Assembly: GCF_000005505.3 (NCBI RefSeq)
Contig: NC_016132.3
Span: forward strand, 27,828,501-27,892,500
Source of the DNA: Brachypodium distachyon
Lineage: Eukaryota > Streptophyta > Magnoliopsida > Poales > Poaceae
Direction: 5' to 3'
DNA: 64,000 bases
Shown: positions 45,401 through 55,699 of the stretch, in pieces
How the letters are laid out: each line of letters opens with the position of its first letter
Numbering within the stretch: the first letter of the stretch is position 1
Program-made: the position numbers and the translations under genes
The notes under the pieces: generated by a model
What the model saw: the letters and a program-made list of their open reading frames with translations, nothing else
Databases searched by the model: none
What the model was told of the DNA's origin: nothing

Positions 45401-45901
45401 GGCAGCTCCGTGGGCGCGAGGATGAACTCTTGGGGGTCCTCCACCCGGACCCAGCACCAATCGCCCCGCCACTCCTTTTCGATCTTCTTCCCCGACCGAA
45501 CGATGAACTCGCACTTCATCTGGTCGCGGGCGCGGGGGGTGAAGCTGCGCCACCCGCAGCTGGTAAGACTCCATGAGTGCGTGGAGGAATAGCGAGAATG
45601 GCGGCACCAAACCGGTGAGGAGGAAGCGCGCGAACACCCGGAAGTCGTTGTCCTGGTGCTCGACGCCCGCCGGGAAGATCAACGTCTCCCCGTGCTCGTT
45701 GAAATTGGAGGTGACGGCATGCCGGACCTTGTCCAGCGCCTCGCCGTTGTAACCGGGGCGGAAGAAGGCGAGCGTGGCCCGCATCTCCCGCTTCTTCTGG
45801 TCCTTGGCGGCGGCTGCCTTGGTTGCCGCCTCGCTCTTGCTGGCCGCGGCTTTTTTCAAAACCTGCACCTCCTTCCCCTTTCTAGTGGTGGGGGGCGCCA
45901 T
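42472..45901 (-). pseudogene. Antisense gene of Tat-like copy II, three exons
   Basis: Exon 1 45901-44251 (ATG at 45901, MAPPTTRKGKEVQV), exon 2 44175-44081, exon 3 44004-42472. The introns (44250-44176 and 44080-44005; 75 and 76 bp) have GT/AG ends at the same places as copy I. Exon 1 is open for 471 codons but has lost the segment holding LCEAF...RHYF near 45535, then has a TAG at 44488. Exon 2 lacks one base. Exon 3 has WDPSIFERGHRFLDAI, a coiled coil (LSRLREETGLAREEARLARQ) and the VDGTDVSTFIPFFSDL block, ending EDAGN. The function is unknown. Long plus-strand ORFs across this gene are shadows. Confidence 0.8.
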
Positions 45902-46011
45902 GAGGAATGAAGACGAAAGCTAGCAGGAGCACTGGGGTGCGAGATGCGAAAGAGGATGAAGACGAAGGCTGTGGGGGCAGAGTGTCTTTCCCCTTTTGGC
46001 AACAGTAAGTG

Positions 46012-46020
46012 CCTTATAAC
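46012..46020 (-). promoter_or_regulatory. TATA-like box of the antisense gene, copy II
   Basis: Minus-strand GTTATAAGG about 113 bp before the ATG, at the same distance as TATAAAG in copy I. Confidence 0.55.
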
Positions 46021-46300
46021 ACCCTGCCGTTTGATAACGGCCAGTTCCGTACCCTACGGGTGTGCGGGGATAACTCCTAATCATTAGGAGTAGTGCGCAG
46101 AGTGGCCTTAACTTCCCTATTTAAGGGGGAGTTAGGGCGGAAATCACACGCCCACTACTCCATTTGTAACGACGTAGTACACGGGGCAACGAAGGGGGGC
46201 GGGCCCGAGGCGAATCGGGGCCCACGCGTCGGTTGAGAGCGTAGCCGGGCAACCGACCCGGGGAAGACTCATCCGGGAACAGGTGATGCCGGCCCACGCC

Positions 46301-46310
46301 CGGGGGCTAC
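46301..46310 (+). other. Polypurine tract of copy II
   Basis: CGGGGGCTAC immediately before the 3' LTR, as in copy I on the other strand. Confidence 0.65.
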
Positions 46311-47208
46311 GGTTGCACCAGTGGCACCCGGGGTACCACCGCCGCGCGACGCGTGGGCCCCATCTCCGAGTTCACGGAAAGACTCCGTCCTGGGCAGCAG
46401 CTACGAGTAGCCTAGGCAAGCTACCAGCCCGGAAGGGCTAGCGGAGCTTCGGGGAATATTCCTGCTTGGCCACCTCCCGGGAAGCCACTTCCCGGCAGGG
46501 GGGTTCCCGGGTGCGTAGGGTCTGGGCGCTTCCCGGGGAGCGACTTGTCGTGAGAAGAGGTTCCCGGGCGCAGGCTCCCGCATCAAGGATGGGGCCCAGC
46601 GAGCAGAGCAACTGCGCCACACGGACGCGTGGCGGGCGTCGGGTGCGCGGCCTCACCAGGACGAGGAGTGAGGCGCACGGCTCATTAAATGAGCCGACAG
46701 GAGGAGCGTTGCCCATCCAAATCAGGTGAACAGTGGCTGTCCAATCCTACCCTAGGGCTTTAGACCCCTAGCAGCGGAGGTGGCGCCCATGCGTGCCACC
46801 AGCTCACCGAGAGGGAGTTGTATGCCTCCCCGGTCGACACTTGTAGTGCATGCGCCGCGGCACCTGTGCCATCCCCTTGAGTATAAAAGGAGGGCCCCGC
46901 CGACGGTCAAAGGGTTCTACACTTTTCCTAGGGTTGGACGATCACACGGTTTGGCGGACTCACAGTTTGCCACTAGCAATATCCAGGAGTAGGCAAGAGC
47001 ACTTAGCCAAAAAGGGAGCACCCGGGGACACTTCCCCCCTGAAAACGTGTAAACACCTGGTTTTGGAGTAATACAAGCTCAGACAAGCAGCAGACAAGCA
47101 GGACGTAGGGTTTTACACCTCCGGGTGGCCCGGACCTGGGTAAAAACGTGCGTGCATGTGTTCTTGGTTTTTGCGCACCCCGGGTACATTACTTCGCCGG
47201 TCGCGGAG
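46311..47208 (+). repeat. 3' LTR of copy II, right end lost
   Basis: Begins GGTTGCACCAGTGGCAC (expected TGTCGCACC), with TATAAAAGGAGG near 46883. Alignable with 33125-34112 up to TCGCGGAG at 47208. The last 80-90 bp of the LTR are missing and copy III spacer follows at once. It holds GAGCAGAGCAACTGCGCCAC, absent from the 5' LTR. Confidence 0.85.
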
Positions 47209-47224
47209 CGACCCGCGTCTATAG

Positions 47225-47690
47225 TGAGGCTCTCTTAGAGGAATGCGGCAGGGACACTATGATGGTGCACCCGTCGGCGCGAGGCGCTGATGGCATGGAC
47301 CACCATAGTGCCTCCGCGGCAGCCCCTGCTCCTTGCGGAGGTGTCCTCTGGAGGGATGCGGCCGGGGCACTGCGGTCGTGCACTATGATGGTGCACCCGT
47401 CGGCGCCGAACGCCGATGGAATGCACCACCCCAGTGCCTCCGCAGCAGCCCTCGCCCAAGAGCCGCTCGCTTGAGAAGGCGCGGCAAGGGCACGGTGGCA
47501 CTGCACCCGTCGGCGCGGAGCGCTGATGGCATGCACCACCACCATGTCTCTGCGACGCCCCTCAGGGCGGGCTCGATGGGGCGACGCGGCCAGGGCGCGA
47601 TGGCAGTGCACCTGTCGGTGCTAGGCGCTGATGGAATGCACCACCATCGCGCCTCCGCGGCGCCGCCCGCCTTAACAGCCCCTTTCTCGG
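47225..47690 (-). repeat. Array of about four 110-bp imperfect palindromes, copy III
   Basis: Same units as in copy II, inverted: ACACTATGATGGTGCACCCG with GACCACCATAGTG, and GGCACGGTGGCACTGCACCC with GCATGCACCACC. The array begins right next to the break with the 3' LTR of copy II. Confidence 0.8.
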
Positions 47691-47724
47691 CTTCGCTCTG
47701 AGCTGTTCCATGGCTGGGGCGCGC

Positions 47725-47732
47725 CTTTTATA
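47725..47732 (-). promoter_or_regulatory. Conserved internal TATA box, copy III
   Basis: Minus-strand TATAAAAGGCGCGCCCC before the palindrome array, with the CAGAGCGAAGCCG block downstream, as in copies I and II. Confidence 0.6.
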
Positions 47733-48149
47733 GGCACGGAGGAGGGGTTTGCCACTGCGCGCGACGGATCAGCGCAGCACCCGTGGCATCCCTCCCTTCA
47801 ACATGTGGTACAGTCTTCGCCACCCGGCATGCCAAGTTGCTGTGGCACACGTGGCGGCGCCCTCCTGAGTCAAGAGCCTCGGAGTGCGATGAGTCCCTCC
47901 TGCTGCGGTCGCCCCGCACCACAAGGCGCTGCTACATGCCGTGACCCGTGGGCAGCCCACGGGTATTACAGTGCGTAAGATTCCACCTTTTCCTGCAGAT
48001 TAGATTCTTACCAGGCCCAAGGTGCTGCAATTTTTTTTCGAAATTCACGAAAATACATAAAGCAACACGAGTAAGCTCCTGCCTCCCAGCCCCCGGACAC
48101 CGAAGGGTTGATGCCAAACTTGGTCGTGAGCACTCTATTTCCCAGCCGG

Positions 48150-48266
48150 GGTACACGCTATGGGGAGACCAACAACTGCGTGCCCCGTGATGCACGTTGC
48201 GGGGGGCCCGGCAACTGCATGTCCCATGATGCATGTCGTGGTTAACCCGGCGACTGCATGCCCCGC
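48150..48266 (-). repeat. Three diverged 39-bp hairpin repeats, copy III
   Basis: Units around GTTGCGGGGGGCCCGGCAAC and two more diverged copies, matching 40423-40539 in inverted position. Confidence 0.75.
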
Positions 48267-48395
48267 GGCGGAGTGATCCGGCAACGGGGTTTTCGTTTTT
48301 GAGGCTCCAGCAGCCCACTGCTCACAACCAAGTATGGAAAGACACTTCCGTGCACCAAAAGCAGGAGACAACGAAGGGGGAACATACAAATAAGC

Positions 48396-49615
48396 AAGGC
48401 AGAACTTGCGCAAGTGCTCAATATTCCAGCTATTTGGCACTGGCAAGCCGTCTTCGGTTTCCAGCCGGACAGCCCCAGGTTTGGTCACCTGCACTACCCG
48501 GAAGGGGCCCTCCCATTTCGAAGTCAACCTGTTCCCGGCCTTCATTCCTTGTATCCGGCGTAAGACAAGGTCTCCGTTCTAGAACCCCCGGGGACGGACT
48601 CGCCTGTCGTGGTAACGATGGAGTCCCTGCTGGTAGCGCGCGGCTCGCACAGCAGGCCGGCATCAAAGGTCTTCGATGAAGTTTAGATCGTCGACCCTTT
48701 GCTCGTGTTGGCTTGTGTCGCTGTACACGCGTACTCGGGGGGATCCGTGCTTGAGCTCGAGGGGCAGCACCGTTTCTGCTCGGTAGACAAGGGCGAAAGG
48801 AGTTTCGCCCATTGCCCGACTAGGTGTGGTCCTGATTGACCACAGCACGGGCTGGAGTTCTTCCACCCAGTGTTCCTCGTGGCCCTTGAGCTTGTCAAAG
48901 GTTCTCGTCTTGAGCCCCCACAGCACTTCTGCGTTGGCTCGCTCCGCCTGCCCGTTACTCCTCGGATGAGCAACGGACGCGAAGTGCAACTTAGTGCCCA
49001 TGCCCTCACAATAGGCCTGGAACACTACGCTCGTGAACTGCGTGCTGTTGTCGGTGATGATGCCATTAGGCACACCAAACCGGCACACAATGCCTTTGAA
49101 GAACTTGACGGCCGCCTGGGCGGTCACCTTCCGCACCGGTTCCACTTCTACCCACTTGGAGAACTTGTCGATGGCCATGAACAAATATTCGTAACCACCA
49201 ACCGCTCTCGGCAGCTTGCCAACGATATCAAGCCCCCAGACCGCGAACGGCCACGAGGAAGGGATGACGTGCAGGGCCTGCGCCGGCTGGTTGCTCTTCT
49301 TCGAGTGGAACTGGCACACTTCGCACATCTTCACCAGCCGCTCTGCGTCGGCCAAGGCCGTGGGCCAGTAGAAACCATGCCGAAACACCTTGCCCGCTAA
49401 AACCCGGGAGGCCACATGGTGTGACCATGTGCCTCGATGTATCTCTTCCAACAGTGCGCGCCCTTCATCTTGCGGCACACAGATGAGCTTGACCCCGTTT
49501 GCACGCCTGCGGTAGAGGTTTCCATCCACCGTAGTGTATATTTTGGCTTGCCGCGCTACTCGCTCCACGGCAACGTCATCTTCCGGGAGAGCCTCCCCTT
49601 TCAAGTAACGGGCGA
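48396..49615 (-). pseudogene. Integrase of Tat-like copy III
   Basis: Within the 519-codon open stretch 50222-48663, in frame with RNase H: SHHVASRVLAGKVFRHG to CEVCQFHSKK, GLDIVGKLP, ITDNSTQFTS (the family G of TDNGTQF is S here) and HPRSNGQAERAN. A stop at 48663 cuts it before the C-terminal KWEGPFRV part (48545-48396). Longest undamaged pol stretch of the three copies. Confidence 0.88.
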
Positions 49616-50640
49616 TTTCCACCGCCCAGGGAGGGATCTCCCTGCCCATGCATGCCGCTATATCAGCAGCATGGACCCCTGCTGCTGCGGGGGTTCCTTC
49701 GGTTGCCGGAGGGGCGTCCCCGGCGGCCGGCTCGGGGGCGACTGAAGGAGCCACTTGCTTCTGGCAGAACACCCCCGTAGGAGGCTTTCGGCGCTCTGCT
49801 GCCATCTTGGCCAGCTCATCAGCAGCGAAGTTATCCTTCCGCTTGACGTGCTCGAATTGCAAACCTTTGAACTTGTGTTCTAGCTTGCGAACTTTCTCCA
49901 CGTACGGTGCCATCTGCGGGCAGTCGTTGTCCTTGTTCACTTGGTTGATCACGAGCTGGGAGTCCCCGTGAACAACTAGGCGCTTGATGTCGAGGGCGAT
50001 CGCCGCCCGCAACCCGGCGAGCAAGCCCTCGTACTCCGCCGTCTTATTGGTGGAGTTCGGGAAATCGAGCTGGACAGCGAACCTCAACTGGTCCCCTGTC
50101 GGCGACTTGATGATGACCCCGGCGCCAACTCCTTGGAGACTGAACGCGCCGTCGAAGTAGAGGACCCAGTGGTCCTCGTCCAGCTTGTCGGGCAGGCTGG
50201 TCTCTGGCTCATTCTCTTCCACGCTCGTCGACGTCTATTCCGTTACGAAGTCCGCCAAGACCGTACTCTTGATGCTCTTGGAGTTGGTGAAGTGGAGGTC
50301 GAACTCCGACAGCTCCATCCTCCACTCGGCCACTCTCCCGGTGGCTTCACGATTGATGAGGGCTCGCTCAAGGCAGAACCCCGACACCACCGTGATGCAG
50401 TGCGCTTGAAAGTAGTGGCGCAGCTTGCGGGACACAAGGAGAATCCCCAAGAGGAGCTTCTGTACTTGCGGGTACCGTGTTCGCGCGTCGCGCAGCACCG
50501 TGCTGACGAAGTACACTGGGTGCTGTACTAATCGCTTACGTGGTGCGGAAGCTGCCGGGTCGGGGGTGGTCCCCGGGCCCGAGGCGGTTGCCGGGGGCCG
50601 CTCAGCCCCCTGCCCCGCAACCTCAGTTCCTGGAACATCT
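49616..50640 (-). pseudogene. RNase H region of Tat-like copy III
   Basis: [18 protein letters not shown], then [15 protein letters not shown] in the 51134-50235 open stretch, a stop at about 50235, then the second RNase H in the next open stretch: [55 protein letters not shown]. All four catalytic acidic positions appear retained. Confidence 0.85.
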
Positions 50641-51303
50641 TCCTCCCTCTCAGCAACCAGCACCGAGCTGACCACCTGGTCAGTCGCTGCTAGGTAGAGT
50701 TGCAGCGGCTTGCCCGGCTTGGGGGCGACGAGGATGGGCGGCGACCTCAGATACTGCTTGAGTTCCCGGCGCGCCACCTCGGCCTCGGTAGTCCAGTCAA
50801 TCGGACCCTTCTTCTTCATCACCTTGAAGAAAGGCAGGGCGCATTCGCCCAGCCTTGAGATGAAGCGTCCCAACGCGGCAACGCGGCCGTTGTGGCGCTG
50901 GGCATCCTTCACCTTGCAGGGGGCCTCCATCTTCTCGATGGCTTCTACCTTGCTCGGATTAGCTTGTATCCCCCTATGTGAAACGAAGAAACCCAGAGGC
51001 TGACCGGAGTTCACACCGAAGGTGCACTTTTCGGGGTTCAACTTGAGCTTGATCCTGCGGAGGTTATCAAACGTTTCCCGCAGGTCATCAATCAGCGAGT
51101 CCCCGCGCTTCGATTTGATGGCGATGTCGTCCATGTAGGCCTCCGCGTTGCGGCCTAGCTAGGGCCCCAAGCATTCGCGCAACGCGCGCTGAAAGGTTGA
51201 GCCCGCATTCTTCAACCCGAAAGGCATGCATGTATAACAATAGCAGCCAATCGGGGTGATGAACGCTGTTTTTTCCTCATCTTCGACCGCCATCTTAATT
51301 TGG
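50641..51303 (-). pseudogene. Reverse transcriptase of Tat-like copy III, N-terminal part lost
   Basis: Starts abruptly at 51303 (inside the sequence equivalent to YHQIKMAVEDEEK) and continues through CYTCMPFGLKNAGSTFQRA, a stop at about 51162, [18 protein letters not shown] and [19 protein letters not shown]. The fingers region is replaced by the insert at 51304-53645. Confidence 0.85.
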
Positions 51304-53645
51304 TGGGAGAGACGTCCATGGACGATCCATTCCTGAATCCACAGGAACTCGACTCAGAGGGACCCATGGAAATGGACCTAACGTCACGACATCCGAATAC
51401 TCAAAGCAGCCCACCGAGGACGGTTCATTGAATTACTTGTTTTGCCATACACTAGGAAAACTATGTTTGTATTTCAATAGTATCACATTGTAATAATACG
51501 ACCCTCGTATATTATCATAGCACAGCATCTTACTACTACGATGGCAATTGGTGGTGAAGGTCATGACAAAGATATCATATACTACTAGGACAGATCATAG
51601 CTAGCATAGATACATTAATAATCCTAACAATGCAACTACTAAAATCTAGTGCATAATAAAATAATGGATAAATGATCAAAGTGAACTTGCCTTGATAGTA
51701 GTTGGTATTCAAACACTCTTAGCAATCACACTGTTCACTCTCCGAGAAAACTATACAATCAAACAAACATACACATACTTAAACACACCATACAAACAAA
51801 GAATATGTATGCCATGATGCAATACAAATCATGTGACATGAGTTTTGGTTTATTTTATTTGGGTGATCTACTGATCCAAAGCATTGAAAATTAAGCACAT
51901 GCGATTAGGGTTTTTATACAAAAGCAAAAGCTAGGGTTTAAATCCTAAAATGAGGTTTTATTTGCATCTGCAAAAAAATTTATTTCAAAATATTTATTTC
52001 TCTGCCCCATTGGACAGAGGACAATCAAACAAGTTTTTGAGCACTGGTTTCATTCAAAAAGGACTTCTAAATAATTAGTTATGATTTAAATGGCATAAAA
52101 CCCTAATCTGTAGTTTGAATGTGATTTAAATATTCAAATTTTAAATTGGATAGTGCCAAAAGATTTTAAATTTCCTAAGGATTCCAAAAAGGTGTGGATG
52201 ATTAAATTTGGCCAAGCAGATTTAAAGTTATGATCATTTGAAGTTACAGGGGCCTATCTGCAAAAGTGCCTTTTATTAATTCCAGGGGATTAAAATTACA
52301 TTTTTATTTTATAACTCGGGTGCCACGTGGCGCATTATTATTGGACGGTACCGGTTTGGTTTATAAATAAATCCGAGCCGTTAGATCTAACTTATAAAGA
52401 TCGGACGCTCCACAGTGCGTACCGGTTCGTTTTGTAAGTGATCTAATCCTAGCCATCGATCTAGATCAGACGGACGAGGGGAGTTCTAGGGTTTTACCGG
52501 GCGGCGCGGGCTGCCGGAGTTGGAGGAGACGGCAGCGCGGGCACGGGCGGGGCGGCGCGGGGTGCTCCGGCGTCGCGGGCGGCTCGGGGAAGTCACGGGG
52601 AGGCGAGGTGCGGCACGACGCGCTCGGTGACGGGGTCGGCGGGGGCTCGGGTGGCGCGGGTCGTCGCCTAGGTCGAAGAAGACGCGGCGGCGCGGTCGCG
52701 GGTCCGGCGAAGCTTCGGGCGGCGGTGCGGGCGGCGCTGCAGGGCACAAAGATGGAGAAGGAGCGCGTCAAACGAACCGCGAGGAGGAGAGAAAGAATAT
52801 GGGGGAGGTCCGGTCGTTCTTGGCGTACCGTGCAGGTGACGGCGAGCTCGGGACGGCGGCGGGCGCGGAGCTACTCCGGCGAGCGATTCCGGCGGACTGC
52901 CGACGTGCGACCAGGGGCGAGCAGAGGGGAAAGGAGCGCGGAGGACGCGAGAGGAGCACTTCGGGAAGGTCCGAGCAGACGGGGCGGCGGAGATTGCGCG
53001 CGGCGGCGTCCATGGCAGGCGGCGCGGGGATTGCAGGAGCTTTCCCCGCGAGGACGAAGCCCCCCTGACATGTGGGCCCCACCTGTCAGCGGGTGCGGGG
53101 CGCGCGCGCGGGGCGGCCGTGCTGGCGGGGCCGGCGCACGTGCGGTCGGGCGCGGTCGGACTGCGCCGGTTCGGCCCAAAGTGGCCGGGCCGGTCCGGTT
53201 TACCCCCTTTTTTTTCTTTTTGTGTTTTCTTTTTCGGCTTTTCTTATTTCTTTGATATCTTTTGAGTTTGAACTCCAAATTGGTCCAAAAAAATCCCAGA
53301 AAATTTGTAAAATCATGTCCTACCATGATACAACTTTTGGGAGTAGCTTGCCCTATAAATGCCTTTAGGACTATATATCTATTTGAATATAGTACTTTTT
53401 CAACTCCAAATAATTAACCAAAAATTATGGGATAGCTTATATATGCAATAAACCCCTTTTATACTTAAACCTTCATGGTTCGAAGATCCAAAGCTCAAAT
53501 GGGTGTAAACCCTAGGGTTTAAAATGAAACAAAAATCTTTCCAAAGCCCTTTTGAGATTCAAATTTGAATTCAAATATGCAATTGTGGCATGATGCTTAT
53601 GGATGTAATACTCATGTAAAAGTTTGAAATTTTTGGGATGTTACA
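51304..53645 (-). mobile_element. LTR-like insert replacing part of copy III protease/RT
   Basis: Minus strand starts TGTAACATCCCAAAAATTTC at 53645, a start seen in many grass gypsy LTRs, followed by AT-rich, then very GC-rich (52480-53200, with GTGGGGCCCACATGTCAG), then AT-rich DNA. At the left end (51304-51430) the plus strand reads as the possible C-terminus of a protein (ETSMDDPFLNPQELDSEG, stop at 51429). No second terminus or target duplication was found. About 830 bp of host element are missing. Confidence 0.5.
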
Positions 53646-54041
53646 CGGGGTGTGTGCCACGTCGAACACTATGTGTTCGGTCCTAAACGCTTCCCGGGAC
53701 CCGAAGGTGACCGGCAGCGTGATGCGCCCCAGCGGGCGCACGATCCCGGGGTTCACCCCCCAGAACGGGTCGGTTGGCTTCAGCTGCTCCACCGGCAACT
53801 GGAGATTCTCCACCAGCCTAGCGGACAGGAGGTTAAGCCCCGCTCCGTTGTCCACCAGTACCTTGGTCACCGTCATATTGCTGATGATCGGTGAGACGAC
53901 GAAGGGTATTACCCCTGAACCCAGGTGCCGCGCTGGGTGATCGTTAGCGCTGAAGGTGATCGGCACATGCGACCACCTCAGCGGCTGTTGTGGCTCCGCG
54001 TCCGGCAACAACGCACATAGGTCGCAGGTGAGATGCTTCAC
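53646..54041 (-). pseudogene. Protease region of Tat-like copy III, C-terminus lost
   Basis: KVLVDNGAGLNLLSARLVEN carries the D-N-G active site in its undamaged form. GIVRPLGRITLPVTFGSREA follows and the domain breaks off at HIVFDVAHTP, running into the insert. Confidence 0.85.
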
Positions 54042-55699
54042 CGCGGCGTGGGATGCGAGAGCATAGGGTCCCCCATGGATGCAGGCGACGCCACGAGGCT
54101 CCTAGAAACCCGGCTCGTCGCCTCCAGTGCAGTCGGACTGGCGCTGCTCCTCAGCGCGTGCCCTGTCACGTCCCCGGGTAGGGCGCTCCCGACCGGCGCG
54201 AGGCTGGCCGCGTCCCCCTTGGGGTCCGTCCCTGCCGGCAGGCCTCGGCCCCGCTCTGGGGTCGTTCGGGCAATCTCGAGAGAGATGCCCGATGTTGCCG
54301 CAGTTGAAGCAGGCGCCAGCAGCGCGGTGCTCCTCAGGGCGCTGCTCTCGCCGCTGCTTGATCCCCTGCAGGATGTGGCAGTCCTGCGCGTCGTGTGAGG
54401 AGTTGTTGTGGATGGGGCATCGGAGCGCGTCACCATGCTTGCCTCCAGACCCACCACCCGGCGAGGCCTTCTTCGCAAGCCTCGCGGCAGGAGCCCCCGA
54501 GTCCGCAACGAGAACCTGCTTCCCGCTGCGCTTGCAGGAACCCTTCTTCTGCGAACCCTCGCCTGGGCTCGCGGCCGCCTTGGCCGCCAGCTCGGGCGCT
54601 AGGCGCCCTTCCTCGGCCATAGCTCACTTGTGCACCAGGGCGTATAGATCCTGCGTCGTTCGGATCCGATGCGTGCTCAGCTTCTCGCGCATCTTGGGAT
54701 CGCGGACGTTGATGGCGAAGGTGTTGACGATGGCAGCCGCCTCCGCCTCCGGGATAGAATAGGAGAGATTGGAGAAGCGGTTGACGAAACTCCGCAGCAT
54801 CTCTCCCGGCATCTGCACAATGGTGTGCAGTTCCACCATGGTTCCCGGGCGCTTGTAGCCGCCCTGGAACGCGCTCAAAAACTACTCGCGCAGGTCCGCC
54901 TAAGTGGCGATGGACCCGGCAGGCAGGTTGAGCAGCCAGGTTCTCGCTTATCCTTTCAGGACCATTGGGAACCAGTTGGCTCTAACCTTGTCGTCGGCGC
55001 CGATGGCATGCATCCCCAACGTGTAGGTCAGGAGGAAATCCTTGGGATTCACGGTCCCGTCGTACGTACCGAGCCCTGGCGCTCAAAACTTACGGGGCCA
55101 TGTCACCCTCCGCAGCTCGCGCGTGAGCGCGGTGCAGCCGTCCTCGAGGCCCATGTGAGCGTCTTCCTGCTCCTGCGGGCACTGGCGTAGATCCTCTTGC
55201 TGGCGGGCATTCAAAATGCCGCGCGTGTCGCCCCGTGTGACGGTGGGTGATGAGTCCGAGGACCCCTCCGGGCCCCCGTTTCCCTGGCCTACTTGCGAAG
55301 CAGGGTTCTCCCCATGTCACGAGGCGCCGAGCGCGGCCCTCGCCTTGCGGCTGCTGGGCGGCCAGAGCGAGGAGCGCATCCAACTCCTTGCCCCACATCT
55401 CGTGCGCAGACGTGCCATGCTGCGGTTCATACCGCACCATGACGCGCACGGCGATGATGGCTTCTGCCGGGGTTTGTGCGGGAGGCAGCCGATTTCCCGA
55501 GCGGCTGCTGTCCGCTCTGGCCCCGGACGCCTCCGGGTGCGCAGGGTGTGAGCCCCCGGGCGTCGCTGGCGACGCGATATGCTCATTGTGCCACTGTCGC
55601 TGCGTATCCTCGGCCCGTGACTCGACTCGCTGGCCAATGCGGACGGCACCATTCTCGCTCGCGCGGCTGGCCCCGGCACTGGGGGCCGTCGGTCCCCTC
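54042..55699 (-). pseudogene. Gag of Tat-like copy III, main part
   Basis: Zinc knuckle CFNCGNIGHLSRDC (near 54270-54315) intact within an open stretch 54620-54102 that begins MAEEGRLAPELAAKA. Upstream pieces show FVNRFSNLSYSIPEAEAA and RIRTTQDLYALVHK. 55699-55090 is open and is fused in frame to gag-protease of the inserted gypsy element. The gag N-terminus lies at 60191-60368. Confidence 0.83.

Larger units (their letters stand above)
33125..47208 (+). mobile_element. Tat-like Ty3/gypsy copy II (plus), nearly complete, 14.1 kb
   Basis: 5' LTR, PBS, gag, protease, RT, RNase H, integrase, repeat spacer, antisense gene (minus), PPT and a 3' LTR that is cut at 47208. All coding regions carry stops or deletions. 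Against copies I and III it has lost the gag zinc knuckle, part of the RNase H start near 38095 and part of the antisense gene. Confidence 0.9.

Noticed and set aside
52608..53255. 215-codon plus-strand ORF in the LTR-like insert
   Set aside because: Extremely GC-rich, Arg/Gly-rich translation in several frames at once, with no domain; compositional ORF.
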